Under the pieces are notes generated by a model. The model was not told the DNA's origin. It did not search any database and saw only the letters and a list, made by a program, of their open reading frames with translations. DNA of 64,000 nucleotides from Pseudaminobacter soli (ex Li et al. 2025) (GTDB lineage Bacteria > Pseudomonadota > Alphaproteobacteria > Rhizobiales > Rhizobiaceae): assembly GCF_029892515.1 (NCBI RefSeq), contig NZ_JARXVF010000001.1, positions 372,001 through 436,000 on the forward strand, written 5' to 3'. Positions 35,296 through 44,508 of this stretch are shown in pieces (positions within the stretch are counted from its first letter, which is position 1; the number at the start of each line of letters is the position of its first letter). The translations under genes were made by a program, and so were the position numbers.

Positions 35296-36735
35296 TCATG
35301 TCCTTTGGGCGGCAACGGGCATAGACGTAGTCAGCAGATAATCACCTTCGATCGCCGTTGCGTTCAGCCGAGCGCGAGCCCTGGTCGCCGATATGACTGC
35401 AAGGGCTATGAAGAAGATCATCCCGGGGTCGGCGGTTCCGCTGACCAGCGATCCGCCGACAATTCCCGCCAGCGCACAGGCCTGAACGCTAGACGCCACT
35501 GCATCCGTCTCTTGGTCAACCCAATCCCTCACCCCGTGCAAGCCGCGAGCCACGACGAAGAGCAGCGCCGCCATCATCGCTGTTCCAAGGAACCCGAGTT
35601 GTGACAGGACGGCGATGGGCCAGCTGGACGCGCGCGAGCTGCCGAAGCCGATGCCGAGCCCTTGCGTATCGCCGAAGGCCTGCAGGCTCTTCAGGTTCCA
35701 ATAGGCACGCTCCTGCCCCGAACTCGTGTTGCCCTTGTCGAAGACCACCGAATTCAGAAGGCGGGCAAACGGATCGAAGATGCGATGGTCGTAGAGCGTG
35801 ACTGCCAAAACCACGAGCAACACGACCACAAGGGCAACGACAATCTGCAAATCACTCTTCTTCACCCGGTTACTCAACACGGCAACAAGCAGCGAAATGG
35901 CAACCGGAACCACAAGTACGGCCAAGCCACCATAGGCAGTGCTGGAGGTCGAAAGGAGGGTCAGGGCGAGCAAGACAAGGGTAAGCCACTTGGCCGGCGT
36001 CCAGCCGGTCTTCCGCCAATATGTGTATGTAAAGCCAAGGCAGCCCAGAGACGCGCCGGCGAAGGCCGACGCTTCCGAATAGCCTCCCGCAATTCGAAAG
36101 AAACCCGATTGGCCGACATTGGTGAGCATCGCGTAGCTCGCGGTGCGGATCGGCTGCAAGACATCGCCTGCTCCGGCGATCTTGCCCAACAGATCGAGCA
36201 TCCCCATCGACACATGCAGCACGCACAAAAAAAAGAAGCCGCGCCTTATCTGGTCCATGCGCTCCGAACGTAGCAGCAGCACACAAAGCGCTATGGTGAC
36301 CAGGCCGCCAAGGACGAAATAGGCCGTCTGCGATATGTTGGCCGAGACCGGCTCAAGCACCGATTCAACGACGCCTTGCCTCAACTGCGATTGCACGAAA
36401 ACGGTCGTTTGGCCGGCAAACAGACGCGGCAGAAGCCAGCAACCGACCGCGGCGTAGACCATCAGGCAGCAAAGCACCCAAAGCGGCTTTACCTGGCCAA
36501 AGACCATTCCGATATCGCGCCAGATCAGCCTTCGCGCTGCGACCGAAGCGATAAGCAAGATGGCGAAATAGGTGTAGATCAAGGGCGATGAGCCACCCAG
36601 CGAGGAAATAGCCACCACTGCCGTCGCACCAAAGGCCAGGGAAGCGATTAGGCTGACAATCAGCGTACCGCGAGCGAGGAAGCCGGCGATCAGGACCGCG
36701 AAGCATACGATCAGTCCGATAACGGAGAACTGCAT
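35296..36735 (-). CDS. Exopolysaccharide polymerase (Wzy/ExoQ-like membrane protein)
   Basis: 479-residue protein with about 11-12 hydrophobic helices and one large periplasmic loop, the arrangement of O-antigen/exopolysaccharide polymerases. GIGFGSSRASSW near residue 360 is like the conserved GxGxG...R/S region of Wzy proteins. It should join flipped repeat units in the periplasm. ATG 36735 (MQFSVIGL) is preferred to GTG 36756. Wzy proteins are poorly conserved, so the assignment depends on topology and neighbours (ExoP, ExoY, flippase). Confidence 0.8.
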   Translation of the reverse strand: MQFSVIGLIVCFAVLIAGFLARGTLIVSLIASLAFGATAVVAISSLGGSSPLIYTYFAILLIASVAARRLIWRDIGMVFGQVKPLWVLCCLMVYAAVGCWLLPRLFAGQTTVFVQSQLRQGVVESVLEPVSANISQTAYFVLGGLVTIALCVLLLRSERMDQIRRGFFFLCVLHVSMGMLDLLGKIAGAGDVLQPIRTASYAMLTNVGQSGFFRIAGGYSEASAFAGASLGCLGFTYTYWRKTGWTPAKWLTLVLLALTLLSTSSTAYGGLAVLVVPVAISLLVAVLSNRVKKSDLQIVVALVVVLLVVLAVTLYDHRIFDPFARLLNSVVFDKGNTSSGQERAYWNLKSLQAFGDTQGLGIGFGSSRASSWPIAVLSQLGFLGTAMMAALLFVVARGLHGVRDWVDQETDAVASSVQACALAGIVGGSLVSGTADPGMIFFIALAVISATRARARLNATAIEGDYLLTTSMPVAAQRT

Positions 36736-37090
36736 CTGCCGATGACCTGGGTGCACCCTGTGTCAAAATCCGACCGCTCGCACATTTGCTCATGGCAGCG
36801 ACTGCCTTCACAAGCAGGTCAAAAGCGGTATCTGCCCTACCCCTTCCCAACGGGATCAAGAGGAGCAACGCCCAACGCAACTGTGGCGTTGAACTGATGT
36901 GTGGCATGGGCAGTCAGCTAGTTTGGTCCGCCCATTTTACAAGCCAGACAGGGCTGCGCGTGCCCCCCTCACCCGCGAATATACACGAGCCCGAAAACCG
37001 CGCATGGTTTTCGGGCCCGCGCCTTGCGCAATGCTATGGTTCCTCGCCAGGTCAGGTTGGCGAGGTCGATGTCAAAGCAGCAGGTCAGCC
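36736..37090. other. Non-coding interval between polymerase gene and LuxR-type gene
   Basis: 355 bases holding the promoter of the polymerase gene and the 3' end of the LuxR-type transcription unit. The one clear structure is the hairpin at 36989-37016. No gene is supported. Confidence 0.45.
36989..37016 (-). terminator. Hairpin downstream of LuxR-type gene
   Basis: 11-bp perfect stem (GCCCGAAAACC at 36989-36999, GGTTTTCGGGC at 37006-37016) with a 6-base loop, 75 bases beyond the LuxR-type stop. No long T tract follows on the minus strand. Confidence 0.5.
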
Positions 37091-37933
37091 CTATCTGTGC
37101 CAGCTGCCCGACCTACCGACGGCGGGTTGAGGAAAATCCCCCGGGAAAAGGTCGTTGATCTTGTAGGCGACTTCTGTGCGGTTCGTCGCCTTGAGCTTCT
37201 TCATGATATTGCGGATATGCACCTTCACGGTGCTTTCCCGCAGATTGAGCTCGTAGGCGATGATCTTGTTGGCTTTCCCGCGTCGCAGGGCCTCCACCAC
37301 CTCCGCCTGGCGCAGCGTGAACATGCCGCCCATGGGAGGCGCGGTCTCGCCGCCGGATGCCAGCGTCTGCCTTACGGCCAGCACGCTGCTGGCGGGCACG
37401 AAAGTGCCCCCGGCCATTGCCAGGCTGATCGCCTCGACACACACATCGATGCCGACGGATGACGGGATATAGCCCCGCGCACCGTATTCCAACGCCTTTA
37501 GGATCTGGGACAACTCATCGGTGTCGGCCAGAACGATCACCGGTGTCGTTGCGAAATCCGACGCCAGCTTGGCAATTTCGCGTGCCACATCCGGCTCGGT
37601 GATCCTGCGCCCGCCGACATTGAGCAGGATCGCCGCCAAAGGCGGATACTCCGCCTCCTTCCGCTTCCACTCTTCGATGGACCCGAACGCCAGTACTTCC
37701 ATCTCCTCCTTATGGAGGGCGATGCTGCGCGCGAAGCACTCTCGATCAAGAGCGCGATTGTCGATGATTACAAGCGAGCGAGCAGACTGTTCCAGACCGT
37801 CGGGAGCATCAGTGTCATTGGAAGCCGTCGCCATTTTAGATGCGGTCAATCCATCCACAACGGTAGGCGACAGGTTTATCGACTTCCCGTTGACAGACAA
37901 ATGGCCGCCATTCGTAGCTGCTGAACTTATCAT
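37091..37933 (-). CDS. LuxR-type regulator with receiver-like domain lacking the phospho-Asp
   Basis: 280-residue regulator. The C-terminal helix-turn-helix is clear (FTLRQAEVVEALRRGKANKIIAYELNLRESTVKVHI split as LuxR helices, ending NRTEVAYK). Residues of about 50-190 resemble a response-regulator receiver: VIIDNRALDREC at strand 1 and PVIVLADTDE at strand 4. The strand-3 position that normally carries the phosphorylated Asp reads ILLNVGGR, with Asn. It may therefore act without a kinase. ATG 37933 follows GGGGTG by 6 bases; the frame is open 46 codons upstream. It borders the exopolysaccharide cluster. Confidence 0.82.
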   Translation of the reverse strand: MISSAATNGGHLSVNGKSINLSPTVVDGLTASKMATASNDTDAPDGLEQSARSLVIIDNRALDRECFARSIALHKEEMEVLAFGSIEEWKRKEAEYPPLAAILLNVGGRRITEPDVAREIAKLASDFATTPVIVLADTDELSQILKALEYGARGYIPSSVGIDVCVEAISLAMAGGTFVPASSVLAVRQTLASGGETAPPMGGMFTLRQAEVVEALRRGKANKIIAYELNLRESTVKVHIRNIMKKLKATNRTEVAYKINDLFPGDFPQPAVGRSGSWHR

Positions 37934-38854
37934 GTTTTCACCCCACTCGTGCATCTGCGGAGGCGTCGATAGACACGACGCCTTAGATGCACTTCCCACG
38001 CTTGACGCAATACTAAACAAAACGAGCGAAAAACTTAGTTCCGGATGATCCGGATGTATATCGACATCCAATTCCGAGGGTATGCCTCATCCATATGCTG
38101 AATATACACATATTGGTGGTAGCGATACTGATCCATGTTAATGGTTTGTTTACATTATTTTTGAAAGTAGATAACCAGGTTTAGATCACGTTAATTGCGC
38201 CCACCTCAAAAACGAAACACGAATTACTTGTAACGGAAATTTTATCTATACTATTTTTCGTGTAATTTTTTCTAAACCAGAGCCAAGGCAACCGAATTTG
38301 ACTCACATCCATTTGGCAACGTACTTCCATTTCCAATCCAGAAATTAAAACGGGCGCCACCGTAAACAAAAAGCACTACATCCTGACACAACTTCAGCGC
38401 GCCATCTGGCCCAAGCCTTTCGCCCCTGGCCCAAGACGCAGCTGCCGGCCGGCGCGGTTCCCGCTTTCGTGAATTTGCGCCCGAAGGCGTCACAAACCCC
38501 ATCCCCTTGGCCGATGCACGACGTCGATATCCCTTGACCGGGAGCAGTGGCCGCCAAGGAGAGTCCATCGATAATGGCGGGATGGCACACCGAATAGGCA
38601 GTGGAAGGCCAATTCCTGCGTGACGGTGAATACTTAATTCGCCTTAATTTTAACAACAATCGTACAGATCATATATAGGATTTATATATGCATTGCTGTC
38701 ATAGATTATAATCATAGCCAATTGAGCAATATCTGCAGATCTAGAGCAGATATATAGACAAGCATCCCAAGATCATTTCAAAATTAACCGCGCAGACATT
38801 TCTGCTGACTCGGTCTTAATCGAACGATGTGACAGACAGGATGATGCCCAACCA
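37934..38854. other. Long, partly AT-rich intergenic region
   Basis: About 920 bases between two divergent regulator genes. Segments 38085-38275 and 38630-38790 are far richer in A+T than the coding DNA around them, with TATA-like runs, a 10-base palindrome ATCTGCAGAT (38731-38740) and GATTATAATC near 38704. A GC-rich island at 38395-38560 contains minus-strand open frames, but none resembles a protein. Such DNA in rhizobia often binds global regulators, and one or more small RNAs could be encoded; neither is shown. Confidence 0.5.
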
Positions 38855-39595
38855 ATGAAGCTGATGCCTTTGCAGGTAGATGCACTGTCCCGGAAGCTTT
38901 CAGCATTCATGCAGCTGAAACCGGAGGATGCCGCTGCGCTGGAAAAACTCCAGGGCCCGCGAACCCTGGTCAACGCTGGCAAGGAAATTGTCTACGAGGG
39001 CCAGCATCGCCACGCAGCCTATGTTCTCCGAGAGGGCTGGGCCTATTCGTACAAGCGTCTGCACGACGGAGCGCGACAGATCATCGATGTCCAGATCCCT
39101 GGCGACTTCCTCGGCGTACGCAGCCTGCTGCTCAGAACCTCGGACCAGAGCTTTGTCGCATTGACGGACATCGAAGTTAGCCGGATCAACACCGAGCGGC
39201 TCTGGGAGGTATTCCACGGCACACCGCGTCTGGCGCTGGCGCTGCTATGGGCAGCCTCACGCGACGGCGCAATGGTGGTGGAACACCTCGTCAGCATCGG
39301 ACGACGCGATGCCCTGACCCGGACGGCGCACTTCCTCTTGGAGCTCGGCGTGCGCATGAAGCTCATCGGGCGCGGAACCGCCGACAGCTACAGCTGCCCC
39401 CTCTCGCAGAGCATACTGGCAGACGCGCTCGGCCTGACCGCCATTCACCTGAACCGGGTTCTGCGGCAGTTGCGCGAAGCAAACCTGTTGGTCTTTCGAG
39501 AAGGCGTAGTCACCTTCCTCGACCGGGAGGCACTGGCCGAGATCACAGGCTTCGACTTCACCTATCTCGACCAGAATGTGCCGGCGTCGAAATAG
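38855..39595 (+). CDS. Crp/Fnr family transcriptional regulator
   Basis: 246-residue regulator with an N-terminal cyclic-nucleotide-binding-like beta barrel (VNAGKEIVYEGQ, VQIPGDFLGVRSLL) and a C-terminal winged helix (SQSILADALGLTAIHLNRVLRQLREANLL). The N-terminus has no Cys cluster, so it is not an oxygen-sensing FNR; the cAMP-binding residues are also not obviously conserved. The signal is unknown. It diverges from the LuxR-type gene across the long AT-rich region and may regulate itself or its neighbour. Confidence 0.87.
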   Translation: MKLMPLQVDALSRKLSAFMQLKPEDAAALEKLQGPRTLVNAGKEIVYEGQHRHAAYVLREGWAYSYKRLHDGARQIIDVQIPGDFLGVRSLLLRTSDQSFVALTDIEVSRINTERLWEVFHGTPRLALALLWAASRDGAMVVEHLVSIGRRDALTRTAHFLLELGVRMKLIGRGTADSYSCPLSQSILADALGLTAIHLNRVLRQLREANLLVFREGVVTFLDREALAEITGFDFTYLDQNVPASK

Positions 39596-39667
39596 ATCGG
39601 GCGATCTTCCGCCAAACGGTCGATCGCCCTCAACAAAAGTTCCGGCAGCTATCCTAGCAGTCAATAG

Positions 39668-41290
39668 CTACTGCGCTGCGTCCTTCAGCACAAAGCGCTG
39701 GATCTTGCCCGTCGCGGTCTTCGGAAGAGCATCGATGAACTTGATCGAGCGCGGATACTTGTAAGGCGCGATCACCGCCTTGACGTGGTCCTGCAGCGTC
39801 TTAATCGTGGCGGCATCCGCCGGCACGTCCTTTGCCAGCACCACATGCGCCTGCACGACCTGGCCACGTTCCTCATCGGGCGCACCGATGACGGCGCATT
39901 CGGAAACGAAGGCGTGGCTCAAGAGCGCCGCCTCCACCTCCGGCCCGGCAATGTTGTAGCCGGCCGAGATGATCATGTCGTCAGAGCGGGCGGCAAAATG
40001 GAAATAGCCGTCCTCGTCCTGATAGAAGGCGTCTCCCGTCAGGTTCCAGCCGTTGCGGACATAGGCCTTCTGGCGCTTGTCGGCCATGTAGCGGCAACCC
40101 GTGGGGCCGCGCACCGCCAGCCGACCCACTTCGCCGCGCGGCTTCTCGTTCATATCCTCGTCGACGATCCTGGCTTCATAGCCGCCCACCGGCTTGCCGG
40201 TAGAGCCCGGTGCGGAATCGCCCAGGCGGTTGGTGATGAAGATGTGCAGCATCTCGGTAGCGCCGATGCCGTCCAGCATCGGCTTGCCGGTCTTCTCCAT
40301 CCACGCATTGTAGATCGGCGCCGGCAGCGTCTCGCCGGCCGAGACCGCGACGCGCAGCGAGCTGAGGTCCGCGCCCTTGTCCATGGCTGCCAGCATGACG
40401 CGATAGGCGGTGGGTGCGGTGAAGCTGATGGTTGCCTTGTAGGTTTCGATGATCTCGATCATCTTCGGCGGGGTGGCCTGCTCCAGAAGCGTTGCCGCCG
40501 CGCCGAAACGTAGCGGAAAGATCGCCAGGCCGCCCAGGCCGAAGGTGAAGGCAAGCGGCGGCGATCCGACGAAAATGTCGTCCGGCGTTACCGAAAGCAC
40601 TTCCTTGGCGTAGGCATCGGCGATGATGAGCAGATCACGATGGAAATGCATCGTCGCCTTGGGCTCGCCCGTGGTGCCGGAGGTGAAGCCCAGCAGCGCG
40701 ACGTCGTCGCGATTGGTCGGCACCGCGTTGAACTTCACCGGCTTGTCGAGCGCGATGCGGTCGAGTTCGGCATCATGGTTGGCGGTGCCGTCGAAGCCGA
40801 TGACCTTCTTGAGGAATTTTGAGGTCTTGGCGCAGGCGACGAGTTCGTCGAGGATGCGCGTGTCGCAGAGCGCGAACTCGATCTCAGCCTTGTCGACGAT
40901 CTTTCCGAGTTCGCCGGCGCGCAGCATCGGCATGGTGTTGACCACCACCGCACCCGCCTTGGTGGCGGCCAGCCAGCAGGCGACCATCGCCGGATTGTTG
41001 GCCGAGCGGATCAGCACGCGGTTGCCAGGCTTGACGCCATAGTTCTCGACCAGCGCATGCGCGATGCGGTTCGACCAGTCGGTCAGTTCCTTGTAAGTGC
41101 GGCGGCGGCCATTGCCGATCAGCGCGATGTTGTCGCCAAAGCCCTTGGCGACCATGGCGTCGGTGAACTCGACGCCGGCATTGAGGGTTTCGGGATAATC
41201 GAAGCCGTCGAGCAGCAGGTCGGGCCACTCCTCCATCGGCGGCAGGTTGTCACGTGTAAAAGTGTCGGTGTGCGCCGATGGTCCCAGCAT
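39668..41290 (-). CDS. Benzoate/2-aminobenzoate-CoA ligase family protein
   Basis: 540-residue ATP-dependent acyl-CoA synthetase that activates an aromatic acid to its CoA thioester. The AMP-binding motif is LGFTSGTTGEPKATMHFHRD, the hinge is around YFHFAARSDDMIISAGYNIAGPEVE, and the catalytic Lys is in KTATGKIQRFVLKD. The resemblance is to the benzoate-CoA ligase family. Its operon encodes a fused monooxygenase/reductase of the 2-aminobenzoyl-CoA type, so 2-aminobenzoate (anthranilate) is the best guess, with salicylate or another hydroxy/amino-benzoate as the alternative. It is the last gene of the operon, 4 bases after the acyl-CoA dehydrogenase gene. Confidence 0.87.
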   Translation of the reverse strand: MLGPSAHTDTFTRDNLPPMEEWPDLLLDGFDYPETLNAGVEFTDAMVAKGFGDNIALIGNGRRRTYKELTDWSNRIAHALVENYGVKPGNRVLIRSANNPAMVACWLAATKAGAVVVNTMPMLRAGELGKIVDKAEIEFALCDTRILDELVACAKTSKFLKKVIGFDGTANHDAELDRIALDKPVKFNAVPTNRDDVALLGFTSGTTGEPKATMHFHRDLLIIADAYAKEVLSVTPDDIFVGSPPLAFTFGLGGLAIFPLRFGAAATLLEQATPPKMIEIIETYKATISFTAPTAYRVMLAAMDKGADLSSLRVAVSAGETLPAPIYNAWMEKTGKPMLDGIGATEMLHIFITNRLGDSAPGSTGKPVGGYEARIVDEDMNEKPRGEVGRLAVRGPTGCRYMADKRQKAYVRNGWNLTGDAFYQDEDGYFHFAARSDDMIISAGYNIAGPEVEAALLSHAFVSECAVIGAPDEERGQVVQAHVVLAKDVPADAATIKTLQDHVKAVIAPYKYPRSIKFIDALPKTATGKIQRFVLKDAAQ

Positions 41291-41294
41291 TTTG

Positions 41295-42452
41295 TTATCC
41301 TCCCGCCAGTGTCTGCCTGGCTATTATGACTTTCTGTACGTCGGACGCGCCCTCATAGATGCGCAGCGCCCGGATCTCCCGATAGAGGCTTTCGACGACG
41401 CTCCCCTTGCGCACGCCGTCGCCGCCATGGATCTGCACCGCCTTGTCGATGACGCTCTGGGCGCGGTCGGTCGCATAAAGCTTTGCCATGGCCGCCTCGC
41501 GGCTGACCCGCGGGGCGCCGGAGTCTTTCAGCCAGGCTGCGCGATATACGAGGAGAGCAGACGCGTCGATGTCGAGCGCCATATCAGCGATGTGGCCCTG
41601 CACCATCTGCAAATCGGAAAGCGGAGCTCCGAACAATTCGCGCGAGGTCGAACGCGCAACGGCCTCGTCCAACGCGCGGCGAGCGAAGCCGAGCGCAGCG
41701 GCAGCAACCGTCGAGCGGAACACGTCGAGCACAGACATGGCGATCTTGAAACCTTCGCCCGGCTTGCCAAGCATGGCCGACTTCGGGACGCGGCAGTTTT
41801 CGAACGACAGCCTTGCGAGCGGATGCGGCGCGATCACCTCCAGCCGCTCGGCGATCGACAGGCCCGGCGTATCAGCCGGCACGATGAAGGCCGAAATGCC
41901 CTTGGCGCCCGGCGCTTCGCCGGTGCGGGCAAAGACGGTGTACATGTCGGCGATGCCGCCGTTGGAAATCCAAGTCTTCTCGCCGTCGAGAACGTATAAG
42001 TCGCCGTCCTCGCGCGCAGCAAGGTCGAGATTGGCGACGTCCGAGCCGGACTTCGGCTCGCTGAGCGCAAATGCCGAAAGGGCGGCGCCCCCCCGCGTGC
42101 GGCTCAGCCACTCGCGCTTCTGGTCCACCCGGCCGAACAGCGAGATCGCGCCAGTGCCCAGGCCCTGCATGGCGAAGGAGAAGTCAGCGAGGCCGTCATG
42201 GCGCGCCAGCGTCTCGCGGATGATGCAGAGGCTGCGCACGTCGAGCCTGCTGACCGCCACGTCGGGATCGACGGCCGAATATTCGAGCCAGCCACCCTCG
42301 CCCAGCTTGGCCACCAGTTCGCGGCAGGCGGCATCGACGTCGCTATGGTCGATGTCGGCAAGATTGGCGGCGGCCCAGCGGTCGAGCGTGTCGGCGAGGA
42401 TACGGTGGCGCTCTTCGAAGAAGGGCCAGTTCAGGAAGCTGCGGTCCGCCAT
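41295..42452 (-). CDS. Acyl-CoA dehydrogenase
   Basis: 385-residue FAD enzyme that oxidises a CoA thioester to the 2,3-enoyl form. Signature blocks are [37 protein letters not shown], and the C-terminal [17 protein letters not shown], whose Glu is in the usual catalytic-base position. In this operon it probably handles the ring-opened or non-aromatic CoA intermediates made from the aromatic substrate. One base separates it from the upstream crotonase gene. Confidence 0.9.
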   Translation of the reverse strand: MADRSFLNWPFFEERHRILADTLDRWAAANLADIDHSDVDAACRELVAKLGEGGWLEYSAVDPDVAVSRLDVRSLCIIRETLARHDGLADFSFAMQGLGTGAISLFGRVDQKREWLSRTRGGAALSAFALSEPKSGSDVANLDLAAREDGDLYVLDGEKTWISNGGIADMYTVFARTGEAPGAKGISAFIVPADTPGLSIAERLEVIAPHPLARLSFENCRVPKSAMLGKPGEGFKIAMSVLDVFRSTVAAAALGFARRALDEAVARSTSRELFGAPLSDLQMVQGHIADMALDIDASALLVYRAAWLKDSGAPRVSREAAMAKLYATDRAQSVIDKAVQIHGGDGVRKGSVVESLYREIRALRIYEGASDVQKVIIARQTLAGG

Positions 42453-42453
42453 G

Positions 42454-43266
42454 TCAGTCGCCCTTGAAGACCGGCTTTTCGCGCGCGACGAAGGCGTCGT
42501 AGGCGCGCTTGAAGTCCTGCGTCTGCATGCAGATGGCCTGCGCCTGCGCTTCGGCCTCGATGGCCTGGTCGATCGACATCGACCATTCCTGGTTCAGCAT
42601 GGTCTTGGTCATCATGTGGCCGAAGTTCGGACCGTCAGCGAGACGGCGGGCCAGCGCGATCGCCTCGGCATCGAGCGAAGCGGCGTCAACGAGGCGATTG
42701 TAGAAGCCCCAGCGTTCGCCCTCTTCGGCGCTCATGGTGCGGCCGGTGTAGAGCAGTTCCGATGCCCTGCCCTGGCCGATGATGCGAGGCAGGATCGCAC
42801 AGGCGCCCATATCGCAGCCGGCAAGGCCGACGCGGGTGAACAGGAAGGCGGTCTTGGCCTCGGGCGTGGCGAGGCGGATGTCGGAGGCCATGGCGACGAT
42901 GGCGCCGGCGCCGACGCACACGCCGTCGACAGCGGCGATCACCGGCTTGCCGCAATTGATCATGGCTTTCACCAGATCGCCGGTCATGCGCGTGAAGCGC
43001 AGCAGGCCCTTCATGTCCAAGTCGAGCAGCGGGCCGATGATGTCGTGCACATCGCCGCCCGAGCAGAAATTGCCGCCATTCGAGCCGAACACGACCGCCT
43101 TGATGTCGTCGGCATAGACCAGCGCGCGGAACACATCGCGCAGCTCGGCATAGCTGTCGAAGGTCAGCGGGTTCTTGCGCTCGGGGCGGTCCAGCGTGAC
43201 GACGGCAATGCCGTCCTCCACACGCCAGAGGAAATGCTTTGCGACGTAACCCGCCATATCAGTCAT
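42454..43266 (-). CDS. Enoyl-CoA hydratase/isomerase family protein, atypical active site
   Basis: 270-residue crotonase-fold protein. The CoA-binding and oxyanion regions are conserved ([39 protein letters not shown]). The two Glu residues of classic hydratases appear absent: the first site reads GAGAIVAM where hydratases have GGGxELA, and the second reads [17 protein letters not shown]. It may therefore catalyse a different crotonase reaction such as ring hydrolysis. ATG 43266 follows GAGGT by 8 bases and overlaps the MarR gene's stop by 8 bases. Confidence 0.87.
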   Translation of the reverse strand: MTDMAGYVAKHFLWRVEDGIAVVTLDRPERKNPLTFDSYAELRDVFRALVYADDIKAVVFGSNGGNFCSGGDVHDIIGPLLDLDMKGLLRFTRMTGDLVKAMINCGKPVIAAVDGVCVGAGAIVAMASDIRLATPEAKTAFLFTRVGLAGCDMGACAILPRIIGQGRASELLYTGRTMSAEEGERWGFYNRLVDAASLDAEAIALARRLADGPNFGHMMTKTMLNQEWSMSIDQAIEAEAQAQAICMQTQDFKRAYDAFVAREKPVFKGD

Positions 43267-43747
43267 GATCACTTACCTCAGCAGTCTGTTTGTGCGAGTG
43301 GCCGACGACATCGAGAATGCCGATCACCTGCTCGCATTCCTCGGGCGTGAGGTCGGCAAGGACCTCATTGACCCAGCGGGCATGCGCTTCCGCCATTTTC
43401 GAGAATTCGTCGTGCCCTTTTTTGGTCAGGCGGACGAGGGTGGCACGCTTGTCGCCCTCAACCGGCACGCGCAGCACCATGCCGTCGGTCACCAGCCGCT
43501 CGATGATGCCGGTGACATTGCCGTTGGACACGCGCAGCGCCGTCGAAAGCTCGCTCATCTTGAGCCCGTCCTGGAAGCGGTAGAGCGCGGCCAGCACGTC
43601 AAAACGCGGCAGCGTGGTGTCGAACTCGGCGCGCAGGTTCTCGCGCACCACGGACTCGACGATTTTCGTGACCTTCAAGAGCCGCAACCAGACCCGCACG
43701 CGCTGGCGGTCAGAATGCGGAAGCTGGTCAGTCTGCGTGACGCTCAT
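43259..43747 (-). CDS. MarR family transcriptional regulator
   Basis: 162-residue winged-helix repressor. The DNA-binding part is [32 protein letters not shown] with the wing [16 protein letters not shown]; the flanking helices serve dimerisation. It lies inside the aromatic-acid operon, overlapping the SDR by ATGA and the crotonase gene by 8 bases. Aromatic acyl-CoAs are common inducers for MarR proteins in such operons. The palindromes at 46853-46883 are the likely operator. Confidence 0.9.
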   Translation of the reverse strand: MSVTQTDQLPHSDRQRVRVWLRLLKVTKIVESVVRENLRAEFDTTLPRFDVLAALYRFQDGLKMSELSTALRVSNGNVTGIIERLVTDGMVLRVPVEGDKRATLVRLTKKGHDEFSKMAEAHARWVNEVLADLTPEECEQVIGILDVVGHSHKQTAEVSDHD

Positions 43748-44508
43748 ACTTCTCCCCCCGAAACAGACAGTGCCTGTCCGGTCATCGAGGCCGAATGCGG
43801 CCCGCAGAGATACATCACCGCCTGCGCCACCTCCTCCGGCAGCACGAATCGGCCTTGGGGATTGGTCTTGGTGAGCGCGGCCTCGGCTTCCTGCCGGCTC
43901 TTGCCGGTCTTCTGCATGATGTTTTCGATGGAGCGCTCGAGCATGGGCGTAAGGGTGAATCCGGGACAGACGGCGTTCACCGTAATGCTTGTCCCGGCCA
44001 GTTCAAGCGCCAGAGAGCGCGTCAGCCCGATCACGCCATGCTTGGCCGCTGCGTAGGCCGAGACATAGGCATAGCCTTTGAGGCCGGCAGTGGAAGCGAC
44101 CGCCACCAGCCTGCCCTCGCCGCGCTTCATCATGCCGCTCGCCAGCGCCTGCTGGAAGGTGAGGAAGACGCTGGTGAGGTTGACGTCCATCATCCGCTGC
44201 CAGAGGTCGAGCCCCGTGCGATGATAGGGAGCGCTTTCGGCCGCGCCCGCATTGGCAATCACGATATCCAGATCGCCGACTTCAGCGGCGATGTTATCGA
44301 ACAGCGTCTTCAGCGAAGCTTCGTCAGTCACATCGGCGGTCATGCCGATGATGTTTTTGGAGCCTTCTGCCACTTCCTGAAGCGCTTCCATGCGCCGTCC
44401 TGAAACGACGACTGTCGCACCGGCATTGGCCAGCGCGCGGGCGATTGCCGCGCCCATGCCTGAGCCGCCGCCGGTTACCAGTGCGCGCTTTCCGGCAAGA
44501 TCACTCAT
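43744..44508 (-). CDS. SDR family NAD(P)-dependent oxidoreductase
   Basis: 254-residue short-chain dehydrogenase. The nucleotide motif is [17 protein letters not shown] (residues 9-25), NAG motif in [10 protein letters not shown], and the catalytic YxxxK in [14 protein letters not shown]. In this operon it should act as a 3-hydroxyacyl-CoA dehydrogenase in the beta-oxidation-like lower steps. ATG 44508 overlaps the monooxygenase stop by ATGA; the frame is open for 44 codons upstream. Confidence 0.89.
   Translation of the reverse strand: MSDLAGKRALVTGGGSGMGAAIARALANAGATVVVSGRRMEALQEVAEGSKNIIGMTADVTDEASLKTLFDNIAAEVGDLDIVIANAGAAESAPYHRTGLDLWQRMMDVNLTSVFLTFQQALASGMMKRGEGRLVAVASTAGLKGYAYVSAYAAAKHGVIGLTRSLALELAGTSITVNAVCPGFTLTPMLERSIENIMQKTGKSRQEAEAALTKTNPQGRFVLPEEVAQAVMYLCGPHSASMTGQALSVSGGEV

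Noticed and set aside
36899-37462. Plus-strand open frame across the LuxR-type gene end
   Set aside because: Largely antisense to the regulator; residues look random.
38272-38659. Two small minus-strand open frames in the AT-rich intergenic region
   Set aside because: No ribosome-binding site, no protein-like features, and no match to a known family by eye.
41488-43350. 620-codon open frame antisense to the acyl-CoA dehydrogenase and crotonase genes
   Set aside because: Low-complexity Arg/Ser/Ala composition typical of a reverse frame in GC-rich DNA.
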